Assembly (NCBI GenBank): GCA_035771175.1
Contig: CM069595.1
Span: 4,258,094-4,322,093 of the forward strand
Length of the DNA: 64,000 bases
From: Paratinospora sagittata
Taxonomy: Eukaryota > Streptophyta > Magnoliopsida > Ranunculales > Menispermaceae
Direction of reading: 5' to 3'
Each line of letters opens with the position of its first letter. The stretch's first letter is position 1. Below, one piece after another: positions 32,171 through 43,807 of the stretch. Below the pieces are notes generated by a model that saw only the letters and a list, made by a program, of their open reading frames with translations, was not told the origin of the DNA and searched no databases. Position numbers and translations under genes: made by a program.

Positions 32171-35100
32171 ATGGCGGATTCTGATGACCAGCATCCTCCT
32201 GACCATGCGTCTATTCTCTCTGATCCTATCTTTGAATTGACTACAAGGATGACTGAAGTTTTGAATAACACTCGGACCCCGACCATCACCACTGAAACAT
32301 CCGCTGCTCAGATCGGCATTAAGTTAGACGGTTCCAACTATGTACTGTGGTCCCAGGTTGTTGAGATGTATATCTCGGGCAAGGACAAACTGGGGTACAT
32401 TAACGGCGACTTTCCCCAGCCGCCATCAACTGATCCTTCCTTTCGCAAGTGGCGCACTGATAATGCTATTGTTAAAGGTTGGTTAATTACATCCATGGAT
32501 CCGTCTTTAATTGGCAATTTTATTCGCTTTCCTACGGCAAAAGAGGTTTGGGATGTTATTGCAACTACCTTCTTCGATGGTAGTGATACATCGCAGGTGT
32601 ATGATCTTCGACGTCGAGTGAGTAGACTGAAACAAGCTGCGAGCTCGCTAGAAAAATATTACACAGCGTTACAGGGTCTCTGGCGTGAAATTGATTTCCG
32701 CCGACCGAATCCTATGGAATGTTCTGTTGATATTCAACACTATAATCGGATCATCCAAGAAGACCGTGTTTATGTTTTCCTGGATGGTCTTGATGATCGG
32801 CTAGACAATATTCGTGCTGATGTTTTACAGATAAAACCATTTCCTACAGTTGAACAGGCTTATGCTCATGTTAGGCGGGAGGCTATTCGACAACAAGTGA
32901 TGACTACCCATGACACCGATGGGCCCCAGGGGGCTGTCTTAGCGTCGAAAACTCTCTTTATAAGCACCTCTGGCCATGGTAAATCCGTCAAGCACCGGCA
33001 TTCTACTGAGGGAAAAAAATGTTCTCATTGTGGCAACCAGAAACACACACGTGAAAACTGCTTTAAGTTGCATGGGTACCCTGATTGGTGGCATGATCTA
33101 CAAGCCCGTAAACGTCCTGATGGCACCGGCATTAGTGGACGTTCAGGCACGGCTGTTGTTGCTAGCGCAGCAATGTCCACAGATGCTCCTCCCAACTTAA
33201 ACTCAGGTATCTCTGATTTTGCTCTTTTTACCTCCCATACAAATGTGGATTGTGGGGCATGGCTTCTCGACTCGGGGGCCACGGACCACATGACTTTTGC
33301 TGCTTCAGACTTTTCTCACACTTCTCTTCCACGACGCACCAGCATAGCTAATGCCAATGGTGTTATCTCACCAGTCAATGGAGCTGGCTCTGTAACTTTA
33401 TCTCCATCCCTCACTTTATCCAACACTTTACTTGTTCCGTCTTTATCCCATAAACTGTTGTCTATAAGTCAGCTTACTGCAGACCTTGGCTGTGTTGTAC
33501 TTATTTATCCAAACTTTTGTCTTATCCAGGATATTCTCACCAAGGAGATAATTGGACGTGGTACTAAGAGGGGGGGATTATATTATGTGGATGACATCGG
33601 CCAGGCCAACAATATGAACAATCTGCATGTCAATAAAGAAACAACATTGTGGCTATGGCATCGACGCTTGGGACACCCATCTTTTCCGTATTTGAAGCAT
33701 GTTTTACCTGATTTGTTTAAGCATTTGCAGACTTCTGACTGGAAGTGTGATACTTGTGTTTTGGCTAAGAGCCATCGCGCTACTTACCCATTGAGCATGA
33801 CTAAAAGTGACACTCCATTTGCATTAATTCACTCTGATGTCTGGGGGCCCTCGCCCATTGCTAATATGTCTGGCTTTCGTTGGTTTGTTATTTTTGTGGA
33901 TGATTGTACCCGTATGACGTGGCTCTACTTGCTAAAACACAAAGATGACGTTCTCGGTGTTTTTAAAACATTTCATGCTATGGTTGGTACTCAGTACGGT
34001 GCCACCATGAAGGTTCTCCGCTCTGATAATGGTGGTGAATATGTTAATAAGGATCTTCAATCTTATTTTTCCCACCATGGTTTAATTCATGAAACTTCCT
34101 GCTCACAAACACCCCAACAGAACGGTGTCGCCGAGCGGAAGAATAGACATCTTATGGAGACTGCCCGTGCTCTGCTTCTTGGTGCCAATATGCCCAAACG
34201 TTTTTGGACCGATGCCGTCTCAACTGCCGTTCATCTTCTCAACCGAATGCCATCCAAGGTTTTATCATTTAAAACACCTCTTCAATCTCTTTCCGATCAT
34301 GTGTCCATCCCTACGACGCTGATGCTTCCTCCTCGTATCTTTGGGTGTGTCGCCTACGTGTATCTCCACAAAAATCAACGCAGTAAGCTTGATCCATGTG
34401 CATGTCGGTGTGTGTTTTTGGGCTATGGTATCCATCAAAAAGGGTACCGTTGCTACGATCCTACTACCCGAAAACTCTATGTGACTATGGATGTTCAATT
34501 TTTGGAAACTGACATGTTTTTTCCATCCACGACACCTCATTCTCCTCTTCAGGGGGAGATACCTCATGAAGAGTCGAATTGGTCCCAGCATGAGACACCA
34601 AATGATTTTGATTGGTTCAGACTTGAGGGGTCGTCTGAGCATGAGGAACAGAATCGGAATGAGAAGCCGCATGAGCATGATGGGCCGAATGATAACTCAG
34701 GCGACGTGAACTGTGAAATTGAGGTATTTCTGAATGCCGAGCATCCAACATCTGAAACCGAGCCTATATCCCCTTCCTCTGAAGTGCCAGCCGAATCCTC
34801 TCCTGAGAATAATCCTGAGGTAAGTACCACTCTTACACCCTTACATATTAATGACATAGATGATTCTGTGGGATATGTTTTACCTCCTAGGTATAATCGC
34901 GGCAAGCCACCTAATAGATATTCTCCAGATATTGAAGAAAGAAGGTCGAGGTATCCGATTGCTAACTATGTATCCACCGAGAAACTATCTGAACCTCTTA
35001 AGAATTTTGCACAGGAACTCTCCACATGTCAGATTCCTACTAATGTTCATGAGGCATTGGCAAATCCAAGATGGACCCGAGCTATAGAGGAAGAAATGAA

Positions 35101-36574
35101 GGCACTACTAAAAAATGATACATAGACTCTTGTTCCATTACCTGAAGGAAAACAGACAGTAGGATGCAAATGGGTGTTCTCCATTAAACACAAAGCAGAT
35201 GGATCTATTGAGCGGTACAAAGCGCGACTAGTAGCGAAGGGATATACGCAGACATACGGGGTTGATTACCAGGAGACTTTCTCCCCTGTAGCCAAGTTGA
35301 ATACCATTAGAGTGTTATTGTCCCTTGCAGCAAATCTTGATTGGCCTTTGCATCAATTTGATGTGAAAAATGCGTTTCTCAACGGTGACCTCCAAGAAGA
35401 GGTGTATATGGATATCCCTCCTGGTTATATAGCTTCTTCAGATAATGGAGTGGTGTGTAAATTGCAGCGAGCATTGTACGGACTGAAGCAATCACCGCGA
35501 GCATGGTTTGGAAGGCTTAGCTTGGCAATGAAGAAATATGGCTTCCAACAAAGTAACTCTGATCACACTTTGTTCTTGAAACATCAGTTGGGTAAGGTAA
35601 CGGCTCTGATAGTCTATGTAGATGACATGATTATTACAGGAGATGATGAAGAAGAAATCTCTTTACTTCAAAAGCAATTAGCAACTGAATTTGAGATGAA
35701 GAATCTGGGAGGACTCAAGTATTTCTTGGGAATTGAAGTTGCTAGGTCTAAGCAAGGTATATTTCTTTCTCAACGAAAATACATATTAGACTTGCTAACC
35801 GAAGTAGGGATGTTGGAGTGTAGACCTGCAGACACCCCCATTGTTCAGAATCACAAACTTAGAGAATACCCAGACCAAGTACCAACAGATAAAGGTAGAT
35901 ATCAAAGATTAGTTGGTAAACTCATTTATCTCTCTCATACTCGTCCAGATATTGCGTACGCTGTGAGTGTTGTAAGTCAATTTATGCATAATCCAAGTAA
36001 AAGCCACATGGAAGCAGTGATTCGAATACTTCGATACTTGAAGTCATCTCCAGGCAAGGGGCTTATGTTCTCAAAAAATAACAATCAGTTGATGGTTTAT
36101 GGATATACGGATGCAGATTGGGCAGGTAATATCACTGATAGAAAGTCCACCTCGGGATATTTTACATTTGTTGGAGGAAATCTTGTAACCTGGAGAAGCA
36201 AGAAGCAAAAAGTGGTAGCTTTGTCAAGTGCTGAAGCTGAGTTCAGGGGAATGGCTAAAGGTCTTTGTGAACTCCTCTGGCTAAGAAAGCTACTTACTGA
36301 AATTGGGTTTGCTCCTAACTCTGAGATGGATCTTTTGTGTGACAATAAAGCTGCAATTGCAATTTCTCATAATCCCATTCAACATGATCGTACTAAACAT
36401 GTGGAGGTAGATCGACACTTCATCAAGGAAAATCTTGAAGCAAAAACAATTAAGTTTCCATTTGTGAAATCTGAAGATCAATTGGCGAATATCCTTACTA
36501 AAGCTGTATCGAGCAAGGACCTCTACAACTCACTTGACAAGTTGGGCATGCGAGACCTCTATGCATCAACTTGA
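32171..36574 (+). CDS. Copia gag-pol polyprotein, one in-frame stop codon
   Basis: Start [12 protein letters not shown] at 32171; an in-frame ATG at 32150 is less likely. Numbered from 32171, the frame spans 1467 codons. Gag has [17 protein letters not shown], and a CCHC knuckle starts at Cys284 ([14 protein letters not shown]). Protease is DSGATDHM (Asp367). The integrase triad is Asp556, Asp619, Glu655, with 35 residues between the last two. RT carries YVDD at 35615-35626, and RNase H carries DRKSTSGYF and LSSAEAEF. The only break is TAG at 35123-35125 between integrase and RT, where copia elements normally have Trp, consistent with a one-base TGG to TAG change. The copy would not make RT unless the stop is read through or is a sequence error. 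Confidence 0.95.
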
Positions 36575-36581
36575 GGGGGAG
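36571..36581 (+). other. Copia polypurine tract
   Basis: TTGAGGGGGAG lies directly before the 3' LTR and is the expected plus-strand primer site. It overlaps the end of the gag-pol frame. Confidence 0.85.
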
Positions 36582-36742
36582 TGTTGGCGTGAGCCATTAT
36601 TGTTGACAATTAGCCGTAATAGATTAGCGTTAGTTTAGGAAGTTTGAAAATAGCAAAGATTGTGTTTTGATTTTATTCCTTTAAAATGTATATAACCTAT
36701 GGTTTCCTGAGATTAATATATGAAAAAATGAATGTGTTGACA
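36582..36742 (+). repeat. 3' LTR of the copia element
   Basis: 161 bp, no difference seen from the 5' LTR, followed by the second copy of the GCTAC target duplication at 36743-36747. Confidence 0.96.
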
Positions 36743-36814
36743 GCTACTTGCTTGCTAGCTATATCTTTTGTTGGCAAGAGTTTAGTACGCTCGTGGTGAC
36801 AATGATTTGGTAGT

Positions 36815-36975
36815 CTTCGAAGTAACGTGATGAAGATCTTACGTGATGGAAGACGAGATATTGAGGGTTTAAGGTTTGGGGGATGGTTTAGTAAGTTACG
36901 AACGGGAGGTATGGAGTAATGGGATTAGGTGGTTTATTTAAGGAAAATAACTAAATGGGAGCCGTGCAAATGTGC
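36815..36975 (-). pseudogene. Surviving promoter-side remnant of SMP-30-like copy B
   Basis: Diverged but colinear with the copy A 5' flank (29275-29450): shared blocks include ACGTGA, TTAGTAAGTTACGAACGGGAGGT and ATGGGAGCCGTGCAA. With 30690-30893 it brackets the copia insertion. It shows that copy B lost its first exon and intron but kept its outer ends. Confidence 0.65.
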
Positions 36976-38198
36976 AATTGCAGTTTCTACTTCTGTCTGT
37001 GGTAGAGGCTCAACCGCGTCAATTAACTAGCGGAAAACATTCTTAAATTAAATATTTCACTGAGCATTGAATGCAATCCAACGGTGATATGACATAAGGA
37101 TGTACGTCAACCTAATCAACACGACCCATTGGAACTAAAATTACAATTACAGGGGTGGGATGGGTTAGGTTGGTTTATGTTACAATTTTTTCTCTAATTA
37201 TTTGGGATGGGTTGGATTTTTGTCCAAAATCAATCTAACCCATATTCACCCTTAGGTGAAATTAAAATGAAATGGCCTGGCAAAAGAAAGAGGTTCGAAT
37301 TTTTTATAAGAGAGAGAAATCACATTATTTCCGGGGTGAGTATAACAACTGGTGAATAAAGATTTAATATTTTTATAAAAAAGTACAGCACAACACACAA
37401 TGTCATGCAACCGCTCTATCTCATGTGTACTGCATACATTGCATGTATTAAGTAATCGTTTTCATTAAAACAAACTCTTAATGTCTAATCACAATCTTGA
37501 AAATCTTATAAAGAATCCTAGAGAAAAAAGAAAAAAAATCAAGGAATCATGGCATATCTTAATAGAAAGTAAACGAGAGCCAACAACCCACGTCCATTTG
37601 GGCCACCTTTGAATAACTCTCCGTACCAAGAACAAAAGATAGCTTTGCACCATGCTCCCCTCTCAATTAATGCATAGCATAAATATTAAATCAGGTCAAC
37701 TCAAACCATGTTAAATTATTCCCAAAAGAAACCTATCTAAATCAATTAATGAAGTAGTACTGTAGTCCATCAATAACTACTTATACAAATATATAATTCA
37801 CTAATTACAAATAAAGAAATATTTTTACAATTCAAAAATTATATTCAAAACTATACTCATGACCTAGTATATGATGAGTGAAAGATGTTTCTTTTTTCTT
37901 TTCTTTTTCTCTGATGATGTAGTATATTGTCACATGTATAGATTTTGATACATATCTTGAATTATTTTAGCACTCTTCCTACAAATGTATAATCCTTTGA
38001 AAACATATCATAAACTAAAATATTAAAGCTAGCAATTCAACACTCATTCTCAAAGCGTGGAATCAATTCAAAACTAATTACATCCCAATCCAACCTACTT
38101 ACATTGGATTCCAAACTTCCCAATTCAAAAAGAAGTGTTTAATTAGTACTTCAATTAAAAGATTTAGAAGAAGAAGAAGAAAAGAAAAGAAAAAAAAA
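36976..38198. other. AT-rich intergenic region before SMP-30-like copy C
   Basis: No gene. A short element at about 37152-37255 runs from AGGGGTGGGATGGGTTAGG to CCATATTCACCCTTA, a weak TIR pair recalling hAT-type MITEs. At about 37830-37990 lies a diverged member of the MITE-like family also seen at 40190, 41120, 41405 and 54440. Confidence 0.4.
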
Positions 38199-39653
38199 CT
38201 AGTTAAATTGAGCTTGAACAATAACATGCTTTTTCTTAGGGGACAAAGACCCAAACATGTAACCAAGATATACCTTCCCATCCTTGACAGTTACGGCAGT
38301 TGCCAATCTATGCATGGGCCCTGAATACTTGCCAACTACCTCAGCCGTCTCCCACCCGTCACTGCTCTTCACCATCCTCCCTGAAGGCTTCCCAGCAACC
38401 ACCACCACCTCTTCATCACTTCCTCCTGATGACACCATCTCCATTCCGTCACTAAACCTTAACGCCGTCCCTCCTCCAACTACCTTAACTAACTTAACTT
38501 CCTCCCTCTTCGTGTCTATCTTATACAGTTCTCCCGACAACGTGTGAATTACCAATAAAAAACCGTTAGGGTGGTAAACTATGCCGTTGAGTCCCACCAG
38601 ACTCTTGTACCATTCTCTCTTATTAAACAGTGGGCTTCGTATCACCGTTACTAGCTCGCCGTTAACTCCCACCTTCCATATTTTGCTGCCTTTCGCATCC
38701 GTCACATAAGCGTTCCCGTCGCCGTCTACTGCCAAGTCATCCGCTAACGATTTCTCGTCTCCTACTCATTTTGCCATTCAGTAAATTTAAGAAAGAGAAG
38801 TGCATACTAGCTATTTATACACATTTTTAGCACATAGCTTAGTACGTACGCTCTGAATGTCTTTAAATTATGTTTAATATATCATTCGAGAACATCTAAA
38901 GCTGTGTTGACAAATCAAATACACTTATCATTTTTCTTTAGTTAGTAATAATAAACTATCAAATAAAAAAAAATAAAGTATACAATTAAATTAAAAAATG
39001 GTTGACCATGTGATCCATGCGCCATTCTTATAATAAAATTCTACGTTTGTTCAACGTAGTCCCGAGTCCCAAAAATCAATTAAACTCCACATCTTAACCT
39101 TAATTATTTAAATCATCAAAATAAAATAAAAATAAAAAACAATAACTTTTAATTTTCACTTGAAAATAATAAAAAAATGAGAGAGTGGACATATGTTTTG
39201 AGTGTTACCAGGACGGGTGAGCTGGGTGAGGAATAAGCGTTGCCACGTGGACAAGTCGTAGGCCGCGAGTGCGCCGAATCTATTCCCTATCACGTCAGCA
39301 TTCACGACGAGAAGACGGTTCCTTGGCCGATCAATGAGAATACCCAAGGATGAGTTTCCGGCCAAATCAGGGTCTTTTACAACCGTGCGTTCTTCAAGAA
39401 CATTGTCGGAATCATGATCGTCCGGCACCGGAATCTCACCCACGCCACCTTCCAAGTAAGACACCAGGAACCGCCCGTTCACGTCGTCCCACTTGGCTCC
39501 ATCTCGGAACCAACCATTACTTACGTACGCATAAACCTTCGTCGACGAAGACGATGAGGATCGTTCGAGCGAGACGATGAGTCCGAGAGGGATCGCGGTG
39601 GCGAGAAGGAATAGTAGTAACAGAAGCTTGGGAGAGCAGATATGAGACACCAT
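38199..39653 (-). CDS. SMP-30/gluconolactonase-like membrane-anchored protein, copy C
   Basis: Exons 39653-39209 and 38761-38199 on the minus strand join in phase to 335 residues. Same architecture and same intron position (after the RPG codons) as copy A. Signal anchor LLLLLFLLATAIPLGLIVSLE is followed by GWFRDGAKWDDVNGRFLVS, NSSLGILIDRPRNRLLVVN, AVDGDGNAYVTDAKGSKIWK, LNGIVYHPNGFLLVIHT and SGPMHRLATAVTVKDGKVY. Small length differences from copy A include a Ser run (SSSSSST) after the anchor and an insertion near EMVSSGGSDEEVVV. The shared intron shows descent by tandem duplication. Intact and probably expressed; substrate unknown. Confidence 0.88.
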
Positions 39654-41078
39654 GAGAGAGATCCAAGAAGTAGAAGAAGAAGAAGAAGTGGGTAGAGTTG
39701 GTGGGTTTTAGGACGGTAAGTATTTGATAAACAAGAAAATGATAATGATTGGTATTATGTGCTTTAAGTACATAAATTTGTAAATTTTTTACACGGGTGG
39801 TGGGGGGCTAGTCAATCAGAACCGTTGTTCATTGACACGTGGAAGAATATAAGAGATTCACAACTCAGTGTATGTGAGCCACCTTGCTTATTGACGTGTG
39901 TTCATTTCAAGTTTTATTTGTTTTTTTTTTTTTAAATAAAAAAATTGTGAAAGAAATTAATGATTATTATTAATTGCAACATTGTCAACTTCTGTAATGA
40001 TATGATAATGGAAACTAATTAAAGAATATTGACTGTGTCCTTTGAAATATTTTAGTTAACGAAAATATAATTTTATATGATTAACAAAAGTGTAATTATT
40101 GATGTTTATTAAATCAAATATTATATATTAAAACATGTACAACATACATATTCAAGAATACATTTTTTTATATTAAATAAAGTAGAAAAATATTTTTACT
40201 ACCAAAAGTCATACCCATGTTGATGTGATATATTGTGATTGGAGAATATTTTTTTTCTTTTTTTTCTCTAATGATTGAGTAATGTGATGTATTAACACAT
40301 TAGTTTAGATATAAATTTTAATACGTATCTTAGATCGTTTTAACAATCTAAATGAAGTTTATGTGCTTCATTAATTTGTTGATTTATTGCTTAAAAGCCT
40401 TAAATATTGCAGTTTGCACTGAGATTTCATGGCGCAATGGCACTTGATGTTGATGAGGGCACAAGTCAACCGGGCCTTTTGAAAAATATAAAAAGTTAAT
40501 GAAAGGAAATCATGTAAACACTGATATTAATGGGCCAGGATGTAGGCACGGGTCGGTTCATTAAATTCAAAATTGGCTATTTATATGACAGCAAGGGGCA
40601 GCAAAATGAATTGGTTCAACCAATATTGACTTCAACAAAGCATGGTTCGGTTGAAAGTTGAACTGGACCCAATGTTGAAGCCCGGATTCGTTGAGCTCAT
40701 GATTTGGTCAAACTCATAGTTATATGATCAGTTTTGGAGGCATATTGAAAGAAAGTCTTCATTACATACATTTTGTTGGGTCTATGATGAATATATTATA
40801 TATAAGTGGGAAGGCAATTATAATTCTAGCATATTAATTATATTTTGTGGCTGTTATATTCTTTTACAATTCTTGTGTGTATAAAACAATGTACTGAGAT
40901 AAATTGTAAAATGAACTTGAAATATTGATGCACTAGTGAATAATATATATATATAAATACTAGCAAAGGAATCGTCTTTATATGACTATATAAATTTGAC
41001 TAACAAGTTTATCTATAGACTTGTCAAATGCATATCTAGATCATTAAATTTGGTCATCATTCATAATTGATTAGGAAA
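39654..41078. other. Gene-poor AT-rich region upstream of copy C
   Basis: Includes the promoter side of copy C (39654-39850). A diverged member of the window's MITE-like family lies at about 40190-40345. The rest shows no gene. Confidence 0.4.
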
Positions 41079-41645
41079 GGGTAAGAAAGTTTTTTTAAAA
41101 CAGAAGAAATGCTTTTAATTCTCATAAATTATACTCAAAATTATAACCATGCTGATATAGTATATGGTAAGTGGTAGGTGTTTTTTTTTATTTTATTTCT
41201 CTTTTATGATGTTATGGTGCGGTGTATTACTATATTAGCTTAAGTATATTTATAGATATATTTTAAATCGTTTTAGCATTCCTCTAAAAACATGACTAAA
41301 AGGCATTGGGTACAATTATAAATGGGAGACTGGTCAAACCAAACCCATCAGTAGAGTTCTTAGAGTTTAGGGTAAGAATCTTTTTTTAAAATAAAAATAT
41401 TTTTACGTCTCATAAATTATACTCAAAATTATAACTATGCTGATATGGTGTATGGTGAGTGATAAGTGTTTTTTTTTTCTTTTAATCTCGTGATGCGATG
41501 GTATGGTGTATTGTCGTATTAGCTTAAGTATATTTTAAGTTATGTTAGCACTTTTCAAAATATGACAAAAAGACTTTAGGTACAATTACAAAATAAGAGA
41601 CGGGTCAAACCAAACCCATCAATAGAGTTCAAAACGGAATGGTGA
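41079..41645 (+). repeat. Diverged 291-bp tandem duplication with MITE-like core
   Basis: GGGTAAGAA at 41079 and again at 41370 start two colinear copies. Both contain CATAAATTATACTCAAAATTATAAC, GTATGG, a T run and a TTAGCTTAAGTATAT block. Both end in a GGTCAAACCAAACCCATCA stretch. The copies differ by many substitutions and small indels, so the duplication is old. Confidence 0.75.
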
Positions 41646-43390
41646 CAATTGACACTGATCCAAACCCGGATTGTAAAATAAGTAATCCATACTGGCCCAT
41701 CACCAAGCTTTTAGGGCCTAGTTCTAAGAAGCTGGTGTGAATGGGTTGAGTATTGTGAGAAAGTATCTACACTGGCCCGCTGGGCATTAGCTCGGTGGGC
41801 CCGTAAAAATAATATGTCTAGCTCTCTAGGGCCCATGACTCAAAAGAAGGAGAACACGTGGTGCAACCATGTCGTCGTCTTTGTCGATAACTTGTCTCCT
41901 TTGTCTAACATCAATATCATGTAAATTGCTTAATGTCGTTCCCACTTGCCACGCACCTAACTCGTGTTTCGATGATCAAGTTAAAAGAGTTTCTCGATTA
42001 GAAACCACTGATCCAAAAGATATAATTAGTAAGAGGAAACTCAAAATGAATATTAAGTTAATACCATATTAAAAACTAACAATATTGCAAATGTGAACAT
42101 GAAGCCAAGATCTCTTACAAAAACTAACACATTAATACCATACTAAAAACTATTGAGCTCAAAAGATATAATTGATAGATCGAAGTCCAATAATGTTTAT
42201 CGAGCTACTATTAATGTGAGTTACTAATAAGAACTTCGAAAAAGAAAAAGTTTTGAATTTGAATTTCATTCCAAGCAATTACTCTCATTTTAGAGTTTTT
42301 GAAACATGAGGATATATAAAGAAGCCCATAAATTTTATTTTATTTTTAATGAAAACAAAACATTGATTATGTGCCTCTAACTCTTACAATCTTTATTTAT
42401 AGGGTATCAAATTTCTTTGGGACCTACTAATTCACACACCTACGTATCGACCTGACAATTTGAGGTTGCACGAACGTCTGAGTCCATCAATACTTTTGTT
42501 TTCTATCGGTACTTTCATTTCTCACATGATGAATAACAATACTTCTATTTCTTACACACTGTAAAGACTCAAACCTCTGATCGCTCGATTGCCCCTTAAT
42601 ATGTTGACCGCCATGCCAACTACCGGTTGACGAAGCTCTCACATATCTTAGTTGACTGCTTAAAGAAAAAAGAAAAAAAAGATTATTATTAGGTTCAACA
42701 AGATTTTTTATTTTTTTATTTTTTTAAAGAAAGTTAGGAGCTTTGAAGCATGGGGCATGTGATGAGGGAACATTACCATATAATTAAATAGACCTTTTTT
42801 GGGCTGGTGGAGGGGTCAAAGCAACCTTTTTCCAGTCCAAAATAAGGGAAACTTGTACAAGTTCTTGGTTTGTGTTGGTGAGGCTTTTTATTTTTATCTT
42901 GAAACCACCAAAATTTGCATTTTCTTGTTTTGGTCGTTCAACTGATCTATAACACACCCTTCTTTTAGTTTTTACCTTTCTCGAAAAAGCAGTGTTTTAT
43001 GTCTATTTCTCTCTTTTGTCCCTCCTGAAAAGAGGAAATGAACTCATCACACATCTGGGGTGGGACGGTGGGACCTTTATGCCCCTCTTGTTAGGTGAAG
43101 GAAGGAACTAGCTAGCTTAATTGCTTTACTCAATTAAACAAATAAAGCTGATAAAAAATCATCAATAATTCAATATTATCAGTAGTGATATGATTTGATT
43201 TGAGTCAAACCTTAAATCAAACCTAAAATATTATATATCATAATTTCTGGATGACTTGTTTAATTAGAAATGCTATAGTACTAAGTAACTCTTAACTTGT
43301 GATCTTCTAACATAACTTGCATCAATAGTATGATTTTCTTAAAAAAGAAACACGTACCAAACAAAGATATTATTTTAATATAAACTCATC
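41646..43390. other. Gene-poor AT-rich region
   Basis: No gene recognised. Short open frames (for example 41869-42072) have no known domain. T/A runs and fragments of possible repeats occur, without clear ends. Confidence 0.4.
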
Positions 43391-43640
43391 ATGGTGCAAG
43401 CTCAGCTCTGGTAACGGAAACACCCAGATTCGAGTCCCGCATCATTAGTTTTCCTTTCTATTTTCAACGAGTTAGTTAAAGAATAAGTCGGGTTTTATCC
43501 CGAGCTCAGAAGACCCAGATATCTCGATACGACTGGAAACTATTGTGTATCTACTCAATATGGCCTTTGGGATCTTGTGGCTAGAAAGCAATAAATAAAT
43601 GTGTGATCACTCGGGCTTTTGTATTTTTTTGAAAGTGATC
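43391..43640 (+). mobile_element. Candidate tRNA-derived SINE
   Basis: The head GTGCAAGCTCAGCTCTGGTAA resembles a pol III A box, and CCCAGATTCGAGTCCCG about 35 bp later resembles a B box. A non-tRNA body of about 200 bp follows, ending near a T-rich stretch. No target duplication could be confirmed, and the head does not fold as a complete tRNA, so it is not called a tRNA gene. Confidence 0.4.
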
Positions 43641-43720
43641 ATGGGTTATGCTCCACATGATCTGGTGTACATTGCGTGTACTGGATCAACTATGTAGTAC
43701 TGAATCAAAAAAACATTTTT

Positions 43721-43807
43721 GAAGGGAAGGCGTCTTTTGAAAAGACGCATTCCCTTCACTTAAAAAAAAATATATGAAAGGAATGCGTCTTTTCAAAAGA
43801 CGCATTC
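43721..43807 (+). repeat. Two adjacent near-perfect palindromes sharing one core
   Basis: 43721-43757 is a 37-bp palindrome (GAAGGGAA...TTCCCTTC) around GCGTCTTTTGAAAAGACGC. 43781-43807 is a 27-bp palindrome with the same core and the centre base changed. An A-rich 23-bp spacer separates them. Each arm can pair within its own unit or with the other unit. Confidence 0.85.

Larger units (their letters stand above)
30969..36742 (+). mobile_element. Near-intact Ty1/copia retrotransposon, 5774 bp
   Basis: Structure in order: 5' LTR 30969-31129, primer-binding site from 31130 (TGGTATCAGAG, complementary to initiator Met-tRNA), an untranslated leader, a gag-pol frame 32171-36574, polypurine tract TTGAGGGGGAG at 36571-36581, 3' LTR 36582-36742. 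A 5-bp target duplication GCTAC flanks it (30964-30968 and 36743-36747). The LTRs begin TG, end CA, are 161 bp each and read identical, so insertion is recent. One in-frame TAG breaks pol. It lies inside the remains of SMP-30-like copy B, antisense to that gene. Confidence 0.96.

Noticed and set aside
43391..43450. Possible tRNA gene
   Set aside because: A- and B-box-like words are present but the acceptor stem does not pair; better explained as a SINE head.
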